This document shows, one piece after another, positions 6,981 to 13,738 of a stretch of DNA of 13,738 nucleotides. The stretch comes from Phycisphaerae bacterium. Its GTDB lineage: Bacteria; Planctomycetota; Phycisphaerae; Sedimentisphaerales; Anaerohalosphaeraceae. Position 1 is the first letter of the stretch, and each line of letters opens with the position of its first letter. The position numbers were made by a program, and so were the translations under genes. The notes under the pieces are model-generated. The model did not search any database. It was given only the letters and a program-made list of their open reading frames with translations, and was not told where the DNA came from. Location: NCBI GenBank assembly GCA_021736615.1, contig JAIPFN010000143.1, forward strand, positions 1 to 13,738, written 5' to 3'.

Positions 6981-7691
6981 TTACTTAAGTGTACCCCACA
7001 TTGCTCTTTGCATTTTAATCATATCTTCGTTGTTTGGCTGATGCTTAACACTAGACCATTTTGCCCACTCTTCATAAGTCCACAGTTTAGAGCGTTCATC
7101 ACGCCATTTCCATGCTTCAACATGTCCGTCAGCCATAGAGACAGCCGTACCCTCACCGTGACGACAGGGAACCGGATCCCACCAGTTTTGTTGGTCGTTA
7201 TTTTGTGTATAACCTGCAGCAGCATTCGAGCGGCCTTCGTCGATAAACACCATGCGGTCTGAAGGCATTTTAATATCAGACATTTTCTTACATGTCAGAG
7301 CCAGTGGCGCTCCACCAGTAATCTTGGCATTCATACCATCTGATATTGAATAATTTACATAGAAACCTTTGATACCCGCCGGGCAGACATAACTATCCAT
7401 AGATTCAACATAAGGCCATAATTTCCCTTTCATAATAGCTTCTACGGGATCACTGCCTGGAGGATTTACCCAGTTAAAAGGAAACCCTACTGAGGCAACA
7501 ACCAGTTCCTGATTATTCGCTTCGGCATACAGAATCCACCCTAAAGTCAACTGTCTTGCGTTGCTTGCGCAAACTACTTTTTTGGCGATATTTTTGGCAG
7601 CTTTAAGCCCCGGCATCAAAATAGCAAGCAGCAAAGCGATAATCGCGATAACGACGAGAAGTTCGATTAAAGTAAAACCTTTTTTCTTCAT
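6981..7691 (-). CDS. Prepilin-type N-terminal / H-X9-DG domain protein (type II secretion-like pseudopilin)
   Basis: A 236-residue protein with a class III prepilin signal at the very start: MKKKGFTLIELLVVIAIIAL. The prepilin peptidase would cut after G5, and F6 would be N-methylated, with E10 at mature position 5 as usual. The hydrophobic helix runs to about residue 28. Near the C-terminus, CRHGEGTAVSMADGHVEAW contains exactly H, nine residues, then DG, the H-X9-DG motif that marks a very large paralogous family in Planctomycetota, Lentisphaerota and Verrucomicrobiota. These are surface or periplasmic filament-like proteins of unknown function, often scattered singly near sulfatases and glycoside hydrolases. 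No secretion ATPase, secretin or prepilin peptidase is nearby, so machinery encoded elsewhere would process it. The ATG at 7691 follows AAAAGGC. It sits between the rhamnosidase and the diheme protein genes on the same strand. Confidence 0.92.
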   Translation of the reverse strand: MKKKGFTLIELLVVIAIIALLLAILMPGLKAAKNIAKKVVCASNARQLTLGWILYAEANNQELVVASVGFPFNWVNPPGSDPVEAIMKGKLWPYVESMDSYVCPAGIKGFYVNYSISDGMNAKITGGAPLALTCKKMSDIKMPSDRMVFIDEGRSNAAAGYTQNNDQQNWWDPVPCRHGEGTAVSMADGHVEAWKWRDERSKLWTYEEWAKWSSVKHQPNNEDMIKMQRAMWGTLK

Positions 7692-7693
7692 AA

Positions 7694-7819
7694 TTAACGC
7701 CTTTTTTTAACGACAGGATACTGTCCAATTAAATCATAATAACAATTCCACACCAAGATAGCAAGCAAAAGCATAATAGCAACAATTAGTAAAGGCAAGT
7801 ACTGACCAAAAGCTTTCAC
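7694..7819 (-). CDS. Possible 41-residue single-pass membrane protein
   Basis: On the minus strand a GTG at 7819 opens a frame that ends with TAA at 7694, two bases before the pseudopilin ATG. The product starts VKAFGQY, has one hydrophobic segment LPLLIVAIMLLLAILVW (8-24) and ends in a basic tail, VVKKRR. A clean transmembrane helix with charged ends, plus tight coupling to the next gene, argue that it is translated. Against this, the only Shine-Dalgarno-like stretch (AAAAGGGG) lies 26 bases upstream of the GTG, there is no ATG except the internal Met16, and a promoter-like match overlaps it. I recognise no family. It may be a real small gene, a decayed one, or chance. Confidence 0.35.
   Translation of the reverse strand: MKAFGQYLPLLIVAIMLLLAILVWNCYYDLIGQYPVVKKRR
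7736..7764 (-). promoter_or_regulatory. Possible promoter for the pseudopilin gene
   Basis: TTGCTA (7764-7759) and TATTAT (7741-7736) are separated by 17 bases on the minus strand, about 44 bases before the ATG at 7691. Each box departs slightly from consensus. The match lies within the possible 41-residue ORF, so the two readings compete, although they do not exclude each other. Confidence 0.3.
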
Positions 7820-7857
7820 TAATGTCTTATGTTTGTACGTTTTGCCCCTTTTGTTAC

Positions 7858-10596
7858 TTATATTGATCTGAAACTGTAGGTTCCTGATTTTATTTCAAAT
7901 ACTGATCTTTCGTTTTCCATTCGGAGGTATTTTACTCCGGCAGCATTGTTGATCGGGCGGCCGGTTTCGGTTATGTTTTTGCCCGGGATATAGACCGTTG
8001 CTGTTGTGTTTGCGGGAATAGTTATATTCCATTTGAAAGTGTCATTGTCAATCTTCCAGTCACTGGAGATTCGGCCCTGGATGGAGTCGTAGCGGCCCTT
8101 AGCCCAGGTGATGCCATCGCCGAATTCCGGCTTCATTATTATTTTCCTAAACCCGGGACCGTCTGTTTCTATGCCTAGCATGGATCGGAACATCCACTCG
8201 CTGCAGGCACCGTAGGCGTAGTGGTTGAAGGAGTTCATTCCTACGTCACCGAATCCGTCTTTCTTTGTGTAACTGTTCCAGCGTTCCCAGATGGTCGTTG
8301 CGCCCTGGTCGATGGAGTAGCCCCAGGACGGATAAGTTGTGTTCTGGATGAGACGGTATGCCAGGTCGCTGCGGCCTATCTCTGTGAGGGTCGGCAGGAG
8401 AATTGGTACACCTACGAAACCGACCGAGAGGTGGTAATCTTTGGCCTTGATACGTTCGACGAGATGAGCGGCGGCCTGAGTACGCTGCTTTTCTGTTAGC
8501 AGGTTATAGTACAGGGCCAGGCAATACCCGGTCTGGGAATTGCCTTCGATAGTGCCGTCCGGTTTTACGAAGTTCTTCTGGAAGTTTGCGCAGATGTCTT
8601 TGAATAATTTGTTGTATTTTGTAACATCATCTGTCTTTCCAAGTTCCTCTGCGATCTCGGCCATAAGGCTGGTGGTATAGCCGAAGTACGCCGCGGAGAT
8701 AAGATCCTTTGGTGTATTTGAACCGACAGCGAGCCAGTCGCCAAAGCCTCCGCCATGGCCGTTTAGACCTATTTTACGGCAGGATTCGATGAATCTTGCC
8801 ATTGCGTCATAATTGTCTTCGATTATTCTTCTGTCGCCGTAGACCTTGTAGATAGTCCAGGGGCAGATTACACCTGCGTCGGCCCATGCCGGCGAGCCGT
8901 GGCCGTGGAATACCGGTGCCTGCTGTCCGAATGTACCGGCGGCGTTCTGGGTATCCATCAGGTCCGTGATCCACTTTGTAAAGAATGCAGAGACGTCCTG
9001 GTTATAGCAGCCCGATCGAATGAAGACCTGTGTATCCCCTGTCCAGCCGAGGCGTTCGTCACGCTGGGGACAGTCGGTTGGTACTTCAAGATAATTTGAA
9101 CGCTGGCCCCAGATTACATTGCTATAGAGTTGGTTTAGCATGGGGTTTGAGCATTCAAAGGAACTGGTCATCTTTGCATCCGAATGGATGACAATTCCGG
9201 TTATGGTTTCGGGGGTTGGTTTTTGAGTCAGGCCCGTTACCTGCACGTAGCGGTAGCCGTGGAAGGTAAAGTGCGGCTCGTAAATTTCTTCGCCGCCGCC
9301 TTTGAGTATGTAGTTATCGGCAGCCTGGGCGGAACGGAGGTTGTCGTCGTAGACGGTTCCGTCGGCATTGAGCATTTCGGCAAACTGCATATTTACTTTG
9401 TCGCCGCGATTGCCTTTTACTTTCAGACGTGCCCAGCCAGAGAAGTTCTGGCCAAGGTCGAATACGTATGTATCTGGTTTTGGTTCGGTGAGTTTGACTG
9501 TGGGCAATTCTTGTGTAGGTCGGACTGGTACGCCGGGGTATGCCTGGATAAGAGGATTGATGTCGGAGCCTGTGTTGACATCGGACCAGTTTTCATCGTC
9601 AAAGCCGGGTTTGTCCCAGCCCGGGATTTCTTTGCTAGCGTCGTAGGTTTCGCCTTCAAACATGTCCGACAGGATGATGGGGCCGAAAGAGGCTTTCCAT
9701 GACGGATCGGAGACGATTATTTCGGTGGTGCCATCTGCATAGTCAATTTGGAGCTGGGTCAGCAGGCGTAATTTTTTGCCGTACCTGTTCTGACCGAGAA
9801 TACTGATATTGCCGCGAAACCAGCCGTCGCCGAGGATCGCACCGATAGCGTTGGGGCCTTTGCTTAACATGGATGTTACATCGTATGTGCGGTAGTAGAT
9901 GCGTTTGCGGTAGTCGGTCCAGCCGGGTGTAAAGTATTCGTTGCCTACACGTTTGCCGTTTAGGTGCATTTCGACGTGGCCCTGAGCAGTGACATATAAA
10001 GATGCACGGGAAATCTTCCTGGAGATATTAAAATCTTTTCTAAGATACGGAGACGGCAGGTATTTTTTAAACCTGGGTTTAGCTTTGGGGTCGTGTTTGA
10101 AATTGCGAACGGGCATTGTTGCAATATCTTCGGGTACAGCATCATACCCAATCCATTCAGCCTTCCAATCGGATTTTTCGAGCAGACCCATTGACCACAT
10201 CGCAGGAGTACTCCACGAAGAGGCACTATCATCCTTATCCCATACCATGACTTTCCAGAAACACTGCATACGGGATGTCAGGTCATTGCCCTTGTAAGCA
10301 ATCTGGATAGACTGATCCGAGATTATCTTGCCTGAATCCCATAGATCGCCGATGTTTTTGTCGAGCTTTTCGGGCGAACCGGCTACGAGAATCCGATAGG
10401 CAGTTTGTTTCTGACCGCGTATTTCGGATTCTAATTTCCAACTAAGACGCGGCTGGATTACATCAATACCTAATGGATTTTCCAGGTATTCACATCGCAG
10501 GTCTGCCGCCTTGATATTTTCTGCTGCTGATACGCCGGCGAACAGACATGCAAAAGCCAATGTAGTTATTACTAATAGTTTGTGTGATCTCTTCAT
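7858..10596 (-). CDS. Alpha-L-rhamnosidase, glycoside hydrolase family GH78, secreted
   Basis: A 912-residue exo-acting enzyme that removes terminal alpha-L-rhamnose by inversion. A signal peptide spans about 1-25 (KLLVITTLAFACLFAGVSAA), so it is exported. Domains in order: an Ig-like N-terminal domain (about 28-140), a lectin-like accessory domain (about 145-340, with HLNGKRVGNEYFTPGWTDYR), a beta-sandwich (about 365-470), the (alpha/alpha)6 catalytic barrel (about 475-805) and a C-terminal beta domain (810-912). The catalytic signature DCPQRDERLGWTGD (508-521) is complete; E514 corresponds to the general acid and E771 in TIWERW to the general base of characterised GH78 enzymes. Full length for the family. 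The ATG at 10596 has AGGA 7 bases upstream and begins 39 bp after the sulfatase stop, so the two are very probably cotranscribed. The neighbouring sulfatases suggest that the rhamnose substrate is sulfated or becomes accessible after desulfation. Confidence 0.95.
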   Translation of the reverse strand: MKRSHKLLVITTLAFACLFAGVSAAENIKAADLRCEYLENPLGIDVIQPRLSWKLESEIRGQKQTAYRILVAGSPEKLDKNIGDLWDSGKIISDQSIQIAYKGNDLTSRMQCFWKVMVWDKDDSASSWSTPAMWSMGLLEKSDWKAEWIGYDAVPEDIATMPVRNFKHDPKAKPRFKKYLPSPYLRKDFNISRKISRASLYVTAQGHVEMHLNGKRVGNEYFTPGWTDYRKRIYYRTYDVTSMLSKGPNAIGAILGDGWFRGNISILGQNRYGKKLRLLTQLQIDYADGTTEIIVSDPSWKASFGPIILSDMFEGETYDASKEIPGWDKPGFDDENWSDVNTGSDINPLIQAYPGVPVRPTQELPTVKLTEPKPDTYVFDLGQNFSGWARLKVKGNRGDKVNMQFAEMLNADGTVYDDNLRSAQAADNYILKGGGEEIYEPHFTFHGYRYVQVTGLTQKPTPETITGIVIHSDAKMTSSFECSNPMLNQLYSNVIWGQRSNYLEVPTDCPQRDERLGWTGDTQVFIRSGCYNQDVSAFFTKWITDLMDTQNAAGTFGQQAPVFHGHGSPAWADAGVICPWTIYKVYGDRRIIEDNYDAMARFIESCRKIGLNGHGGGFGDWLAVGSNTPKDLISAAYFGYTTSLMAEIAEELGKTDDVTKYNKLFKDICANFQKNFVKPDGTIEGNSQTGYCLALYYNLLTEKQRTQAAAHLVERIKAKDYHLSVGFVGVPILLPTLTEIGRSDLAYRLIQNTTYPSWGYSIDQGATTIWERWNSYTKKDGFGDVGMNSFNHYAYGACSEWMFRSMLGIETDGPGFRKIIMKPEFGDGITWAKGRYDSIQGRISSDWKIDNDTFKWNITIPANTTATVYIPGKNITETGRPINNAAGVKYLRMENERSVFEIKSGTYSFRSI

Positions 10597-10635
10597 ATTG
10601 ATTTCCTGTATAGTTCTTGCTCACGAACTATTAAA

Positions 10636-12132
10636 TTACTGATTCTTCTTTGATAATATTCTCTTTCTTACGTGGTATTCGCTCCACTGGGTGTAGTCAT
10701 CTTTGATCTTGTCCCACTCCTGGACCGTCATAAAGCCGTAACCGAACGGTTTGCGGGCATGGCTACCATTATTGGTATGCGGTAACAATTCGGCCGGTGG
10801 CTTGACCGGTTTGGCACGTTCGGGCATCTGGTTTCGCCAGTTATAGAAACGCCTGTCCATTTCCTTAACGACATCCGGGTTCTTATCCGCAATATCTGTA
10901 GTTTCGGCGGGGTCTTTTTCTATGTTATAAAGTCGCCATTTTGTTTCTTCGCCAAACTTTACTATCCGCCACTGTTTCCAGCGGGCCGCACGGGATGTAT
11001 ATGTATGCCAGAACAACGCCTTGTCCGGGTTGGGTTTCTCTTCGCCCAGCAGCAGCGGCAACAGGTTTTGGCCTTCGCACTGAGCCGGGAGTTTTGTTTT
11101 CGCAACAGCGGCAGCGGTCGCGTAAAAGTCCATAGTACTGGCCATACCTTTGTATTCTTTGCCGGCCGGCAATGTGCCGGGCATGATCACAATCGTAGGC
11201 ATTCTAAAATTGCCTTCCCACTGCAAATTACACCGGTTTACCCCGCCTTTACCGCCGCGATAAGGCAGCGGCCTGTGATTGGCGTAAGGGTCTCCGCCGT
11301 TATCACTGCTGAACATTATAAGAGTATCTTCTGCGATACCCATATCGTCGAGCTTTTTGCGTATAAGTCCGATCTGGTCATCCAGTGCCAGCAATGTCGC
11401 GCGGAGGTATTGCCGGGGCGCATATTTTTCACCCGTATGTTCCGGGTAAAGCCGCTTTAGATATTTAAGGGGAACTTCAGTGTTTGGAATATGAACGGCA
11501 AGCGGCACAAAGTACATAAAGAACGGCTTATCCTTTTTACCATGTCTTTCAATAAAGTCCAGAACATACCCGCCTTCCGTCTCGGTCAGGTAGGAACCGT
11601 CAATACTTATATAAGACGCCCCGCCGCCAAAACCTTCCCTGCCTTCAACCCGTGGCGGGTGCATCCCGGCTTCCATGAATCCGCGGTCCAGGCAGCCCTG
11701 GTCCCATTTGCCGATATCCCATTTTTCCAGGCCGGAAATACCGGTCACGTAACCGGCGTCTCGAAGTGTTTCGGCAAGGGTGGGTTTATCGTCCGGGATC
11801 GGAATCCCGCGAGAGAGGTCAAATTTGCCAAACCGCTGAGTATACATTCCCATCATAAGCCCGGTACGGCTGGGACTGCAAGGGGCATTGATGGTAAAGG
11901 CATTGGAAAGCTTAACCCCGTCACGGGCCAGCGAATCAATATTTTCGGTTCCCGGGTCGGGACAACCAAACGCCCCTACATCGCCCAACGCCAAATCATC
12001 GACATAGATAATAAGGATATTCGGCCGTTTCTTGCCGGCTTTGGCAATATTTGCCCTGCTACAGGATGCCAAAAGCGATACACCCACAGAACCTGCCGCA
12101 ACATGCCTTAAAAACTGACGTCTCGTAACCAT
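10636..12132 (-). CDS. Type I (formylglycine) sulfatase, Tat-exported lipoprotein with altered K-W-H motif
   Basis: A 498-residue family S1 sulfatase. The ATG at 12132 follows AAAGGG by 8 bases and is preferred over a TTG one codon upstream. The N-terminus carries a twin-arginine signal (TRRQFLR, 3-9) ending in a lipobox LLASC with C24, so a folded, lipid-anchored export product is expected. Calcium ligands D45/D46 (VDD) and D277/N278 (SSDNG) are present, and the formylglycine motif CSPSR starts at C85. H214 and K295 match other active-site positions. The GKWHLG motif that usually supplies an active-site Lys and His reads EKWDIGKWDQG here: both candidate alignments put Asp (D139 or D144) in place of His. 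A C-terminal extension of about 60 residues follows the usual sulfatase end. It is followed 39 bp later by the GH78 gene. C85 must be converted to formylglycine by a maturase that is not in the window. The exact sulfate ester is unknown. Confidence 0.93.
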   Translation of the reverse strand: MVTRRQFLRHVAAGSVGVSLLASCSRANIAKAGKKRPNILIIYVDDLALGDVGAFGCPDPGTENIDSLARDGVKLSNAFTINAPCSPSRTGLMMGMYTQRFGKFDLSRGIPIPDDKPTLAETLRDAGYVTGISGLEKWDIGKWDQGCLDRGFMEAGMHPPRVEGREGFGGGASYISIDGSYLTETEGGYVLDFIERHGKKDKPFFMYFVPLAVHIPNTEVPLKYLKRLYPEHTGEKYAPRQYLRATLLALDDQIGLIRKKLDDMGIAEDTLIMFSSDNGGDPYANHRPLPYRGGKGGVNRCNLQWEGNFRMPTIVIMPGTLPAGKEYKGMASTMDFYATAAAVAKTKLPAQCEGQNLLPLLLGEEKPNPDKALFWHTYTSRAARWKQWRIVKFGEETKWRLYNIEKDPAETTDIADKNPDVVKEMDRRFYNWRNQMPERAKPVKPPAELLPHTNNGSHARKPFGYGFMTVQEWDKIKDDYTQWSEYHVRKRILSKKNQ

Positions 12133-12219
12133 CAAATATCCCTTTCAATACAAAATAAAATACACTTAGCAAACACTAAAACTATCCGAAAACGACCAGA
12201 TAATCAAAGTAAAATTCGC

Positions 12220-13738
12220 TTAATCCTCACGAGCGAATCTGGCTTGCCACAGGGCTGCCAGTTCTTTAACTTTTTCCGGCATTTGTTCGGCGTGATCTGT
12301 TATCTCGGTTTTTTCACGAGTGAGGTTGTACAGGTGCCACTTGTTATCGCCACGTTTTTCACGGACGATCTTCCAGTCGCCTTTTATTATGGCATGAGTT
12401 CCCTGATGATTAAAATAATAGGCACGTTTTATATCCTGCCTGCCGCCAGTGATAACCGGAACCAAACTTGTCCCCTCGTTGGGGTCGATACGATTGCCAT
12501 TAAAGTCAGCCGGATAAGACGCACCTGCCAATTCAATGCAGGTACTCAGGATGTCAACCATGTGCCCTCTCTGGCGAGTGATGCTGCCGCCGGAATGCTT
12601 TAAACCACCGGGCCAGTGCATAATACAGGGCACACACGCCCCGCCTTCATGTACATTAGCTTTGTATCGACGCAGGGGTGTGTTCTGGGCATTGGCCCAG
12701 TTACGGCCGACACTATGGAAGGTCAGAGGACCGCCGGTTTCAACATCCATATTGTCGCCGACGCTGATGGTCTTGCTATTGGCTTTGGCCCAGTCCAGGA
12801 CATTGATAGCCGTACTCCAGGCATTGCCGCTGAGGTGTTCGCTGCAGGCCCCGTTGTCATTGGTAAAGATTATCAGGGTATCTTCCAGACTTGCGGTATC
12901 TTTCAGTGCCTTGACGATTCGGCCAATGGCCTGATCCATATGATCGACCATAGCGGCATAAACCGCCATATTTCGAATGCGCCAATCTTTGTGATCGACT
13001 GTTTCCCAATTCTCTACCACCGGTTCAGGAGCAGGCAGAGGCCATCGCTGCTTATCGATCAGGCCCATCTTGATCATTCGCTGATAGCGCTGATGTCGCA
13101 GAATCTGCCAGCCTGATCGATATCGTTTGAGGTATTTCTGAATCAGTTCTTCGCGGGCATGCAGCGGCCAGTGCGGTGCGGTAAAAGCGACGTATTGGAA
13201 AAATGGTTTTTCCGATTTTGCAAAACCATGAATTTGTTTAACCGCTTCATCGCCGATCTTTTCTGTATAGTAATAGTCCGGACTATCCGGTTCGACGGAC
13301 TCGGTGTTGCGTGTCAGGCCCGGCGGGCACCAATAGGATCCGCCCCCAACGATAGTACCGTAATAAGAATCGAATCCACGCTGAATGGGACCGTTTTCAG
13401 TAGCGGTTCTGGACAAGTGCCACTTGCCGGCCATAGAGGTTTGATATCCCACCGTCTTAAGTAATTCGGCAATGGTAACCTGGCTGTTAGTAAGGCTATT
13501 GCTGTAACGTCCCGACATCAACGTAGCACGGGTGGGCCAGCAGCGGCCTGTACCGTAGAATTCAGTGAATCGCAAACCATTGTTTGCCAGCCCATCCAGG
13601 TTGGGAGTTTCAATCTCACCGCCATAACAGCCCATATCCGAAAAACCCATATCATCTGACATAATCAACAGGATATTCGGGCGTTTGCCCTTTGAGGCAA
13701 CGCGGCCAACACTGGAACATCCCTGTGCATACAGCATA
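12220..13738 (-). CDS. Type I sulfatase (arylsulfatase-like), 5' end outside the window
   Basis: 505 codons are visible and the frame is open at the right edge. The first Met (13737) is probably internal: the residues MLYAQGCSS look like the end of a lipoprotein signal, so the true start and any Tat arginines lie upstream. Counting from that Met, RPNILLIMSDD (19-29) supplies metal ligands D28/D29. CWPTR at 66-70 is the formylglycine motif with Cys and a Thr in the variable fourth position. GKWHL (104-108) and the TAPHWPLH stretch complete a standard active site, and FTNDNGA provides the second metal pair. The C-terminal WKIVREKRGDNKWHLYNL region is the usual sulfatase C-terminal strand. In contrast to the next gene, every key motif is canonical. 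An 84-bp gap (12136-12219) separates it from the second sulfatase; I see neither a clear terminator nor a good promoter there, so readthrough is likely. The two sulfatases probably attack different sulfate positions of one polysaccharide. Confidence 0.94.
   Translation of the reverse strand, partial: MLYAQGCSSVGRVASKGKRPNILLIMSDDMGFSDMGCYGGEIETPNLDGLANNGLRFTEFYGTGRCWPTRATLMSGRYSNSLTNSQVTIAELLKTVGYQTSMAGKWHLSRTATENGPIQRGFDSYYGTIVGGGSYWCPPGLTRNTESVEPDSPDYYYTEKIGDEAVKQIHGFAKSEKPFFQYVAFTAPHWPLHAREELIQKYLKRYRSGWQILRHQRYQRMIKMGLIDKQRWPLPAPEPVVENWETVDHKDWRIRNMAVYAAMVDHMDQAIGRIVKALKDTASLEDTLIIFTNDNGACSEHLSGNAWSTAINVLDWAKANSKTISVGDNMDVETGGPLTFHSVGRNWANAQNTPLRRYKANVHEGGACVPCIMHWPGGLKHSGGSITRQRGHMVDILSTCIELAGASYPADFNGNRIDPNEGTSLVPVITGGRQDIKRAYYFNHQGTHAIIKGDWKIVREKRGDNKWHLYNLTREKTEITDHAEQMPEKVKELAALWQARFARED

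Noticed and set aside
9184..9702. 172-codon ORF on the plus strand.
   Set aside because: It is antisense to the GH78 gene and has no recognisable features.
11491..12111. 206-codon ORF on the plus strand.
   Set aside because: It is the complement of the N-terminal half of a well-supported sulfatase with intact active-site motifs; no domain or ribosome binding site is seen.

Overview
The window is an accessory, catabolism-oriented locus. All nine clear genes lie on the minus strand with short gaps, so it reads from right (13738) to left (1). The gene set suggests Planctomycetota, most likely a Phycisphaerae/Sedimentisphaerales-like anaerobe, with Lentisphaerota or Kiritimatiellota as alternatives. 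The clues are Tat-lipoprotein sulfatases, a GH78 rhamnosidase, a lone H-X9-DG pseudopilin, a hydrazine-synthase-alpha-like propeller cytochrome and URO-D paralogues. This assignment is inferred from gene content; no marker gene is present.

Layout in transcription order. (1) Polysaccharide cassette: a type I sulfatase cut by the right edge (12220-13738), a second Tat-exported sulfatase (10636-12132) and a GH78 alpha-L-rhamnosidase (7858-10596). (2) A 166-bp gap with a possible 41-residue membrane ORF (7694-7819), then an H-X9-DG prepilin-like protein (6981-7691). (3) A secreted diheme, TolB/HZS-alpha-like protein (4354-6834), followed after 22 bp by a URO-D superfamily protein (3351-4331). (4) A 165-bp gap with a good sigma-70-like promoter and a perfect 12-bp palindrome. 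It precedes a divergent Nramp-family transporter (1905-3185), a second URO-D paralogue (752-1876) and a lipoprotein M2 (ACE-like) peptidase cut by the left edge (1-712).

How the genes may work together (inference): the exported sulfatases and GH78 enzyme would desulfate and trim a sulfated, rhamnose-containing polysaccharide outside the cytoplasm, with ulvan-type algal glycans the obvious candidate. The diheme propeller protein would act in the periplasm on an unknown redox step. The two URO-D-like proteins and the Nramp-fold transporter between them look like a cytoplasmic uptake and C1 or decarboxylation module. The transporter has lost every canonical Nramp metal ligand and the URO-D proteins lack the Cys-based zinc motif of MtaA/CmuA methyltransferases. 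This makes the 752-4331 module the most likely place for undescribed biochemistry. No RNA genes, CRISPR arrays, insertion sequences or strong intrinsic terminators were seen, and no gene-free stretch exceeds about 170 bp.
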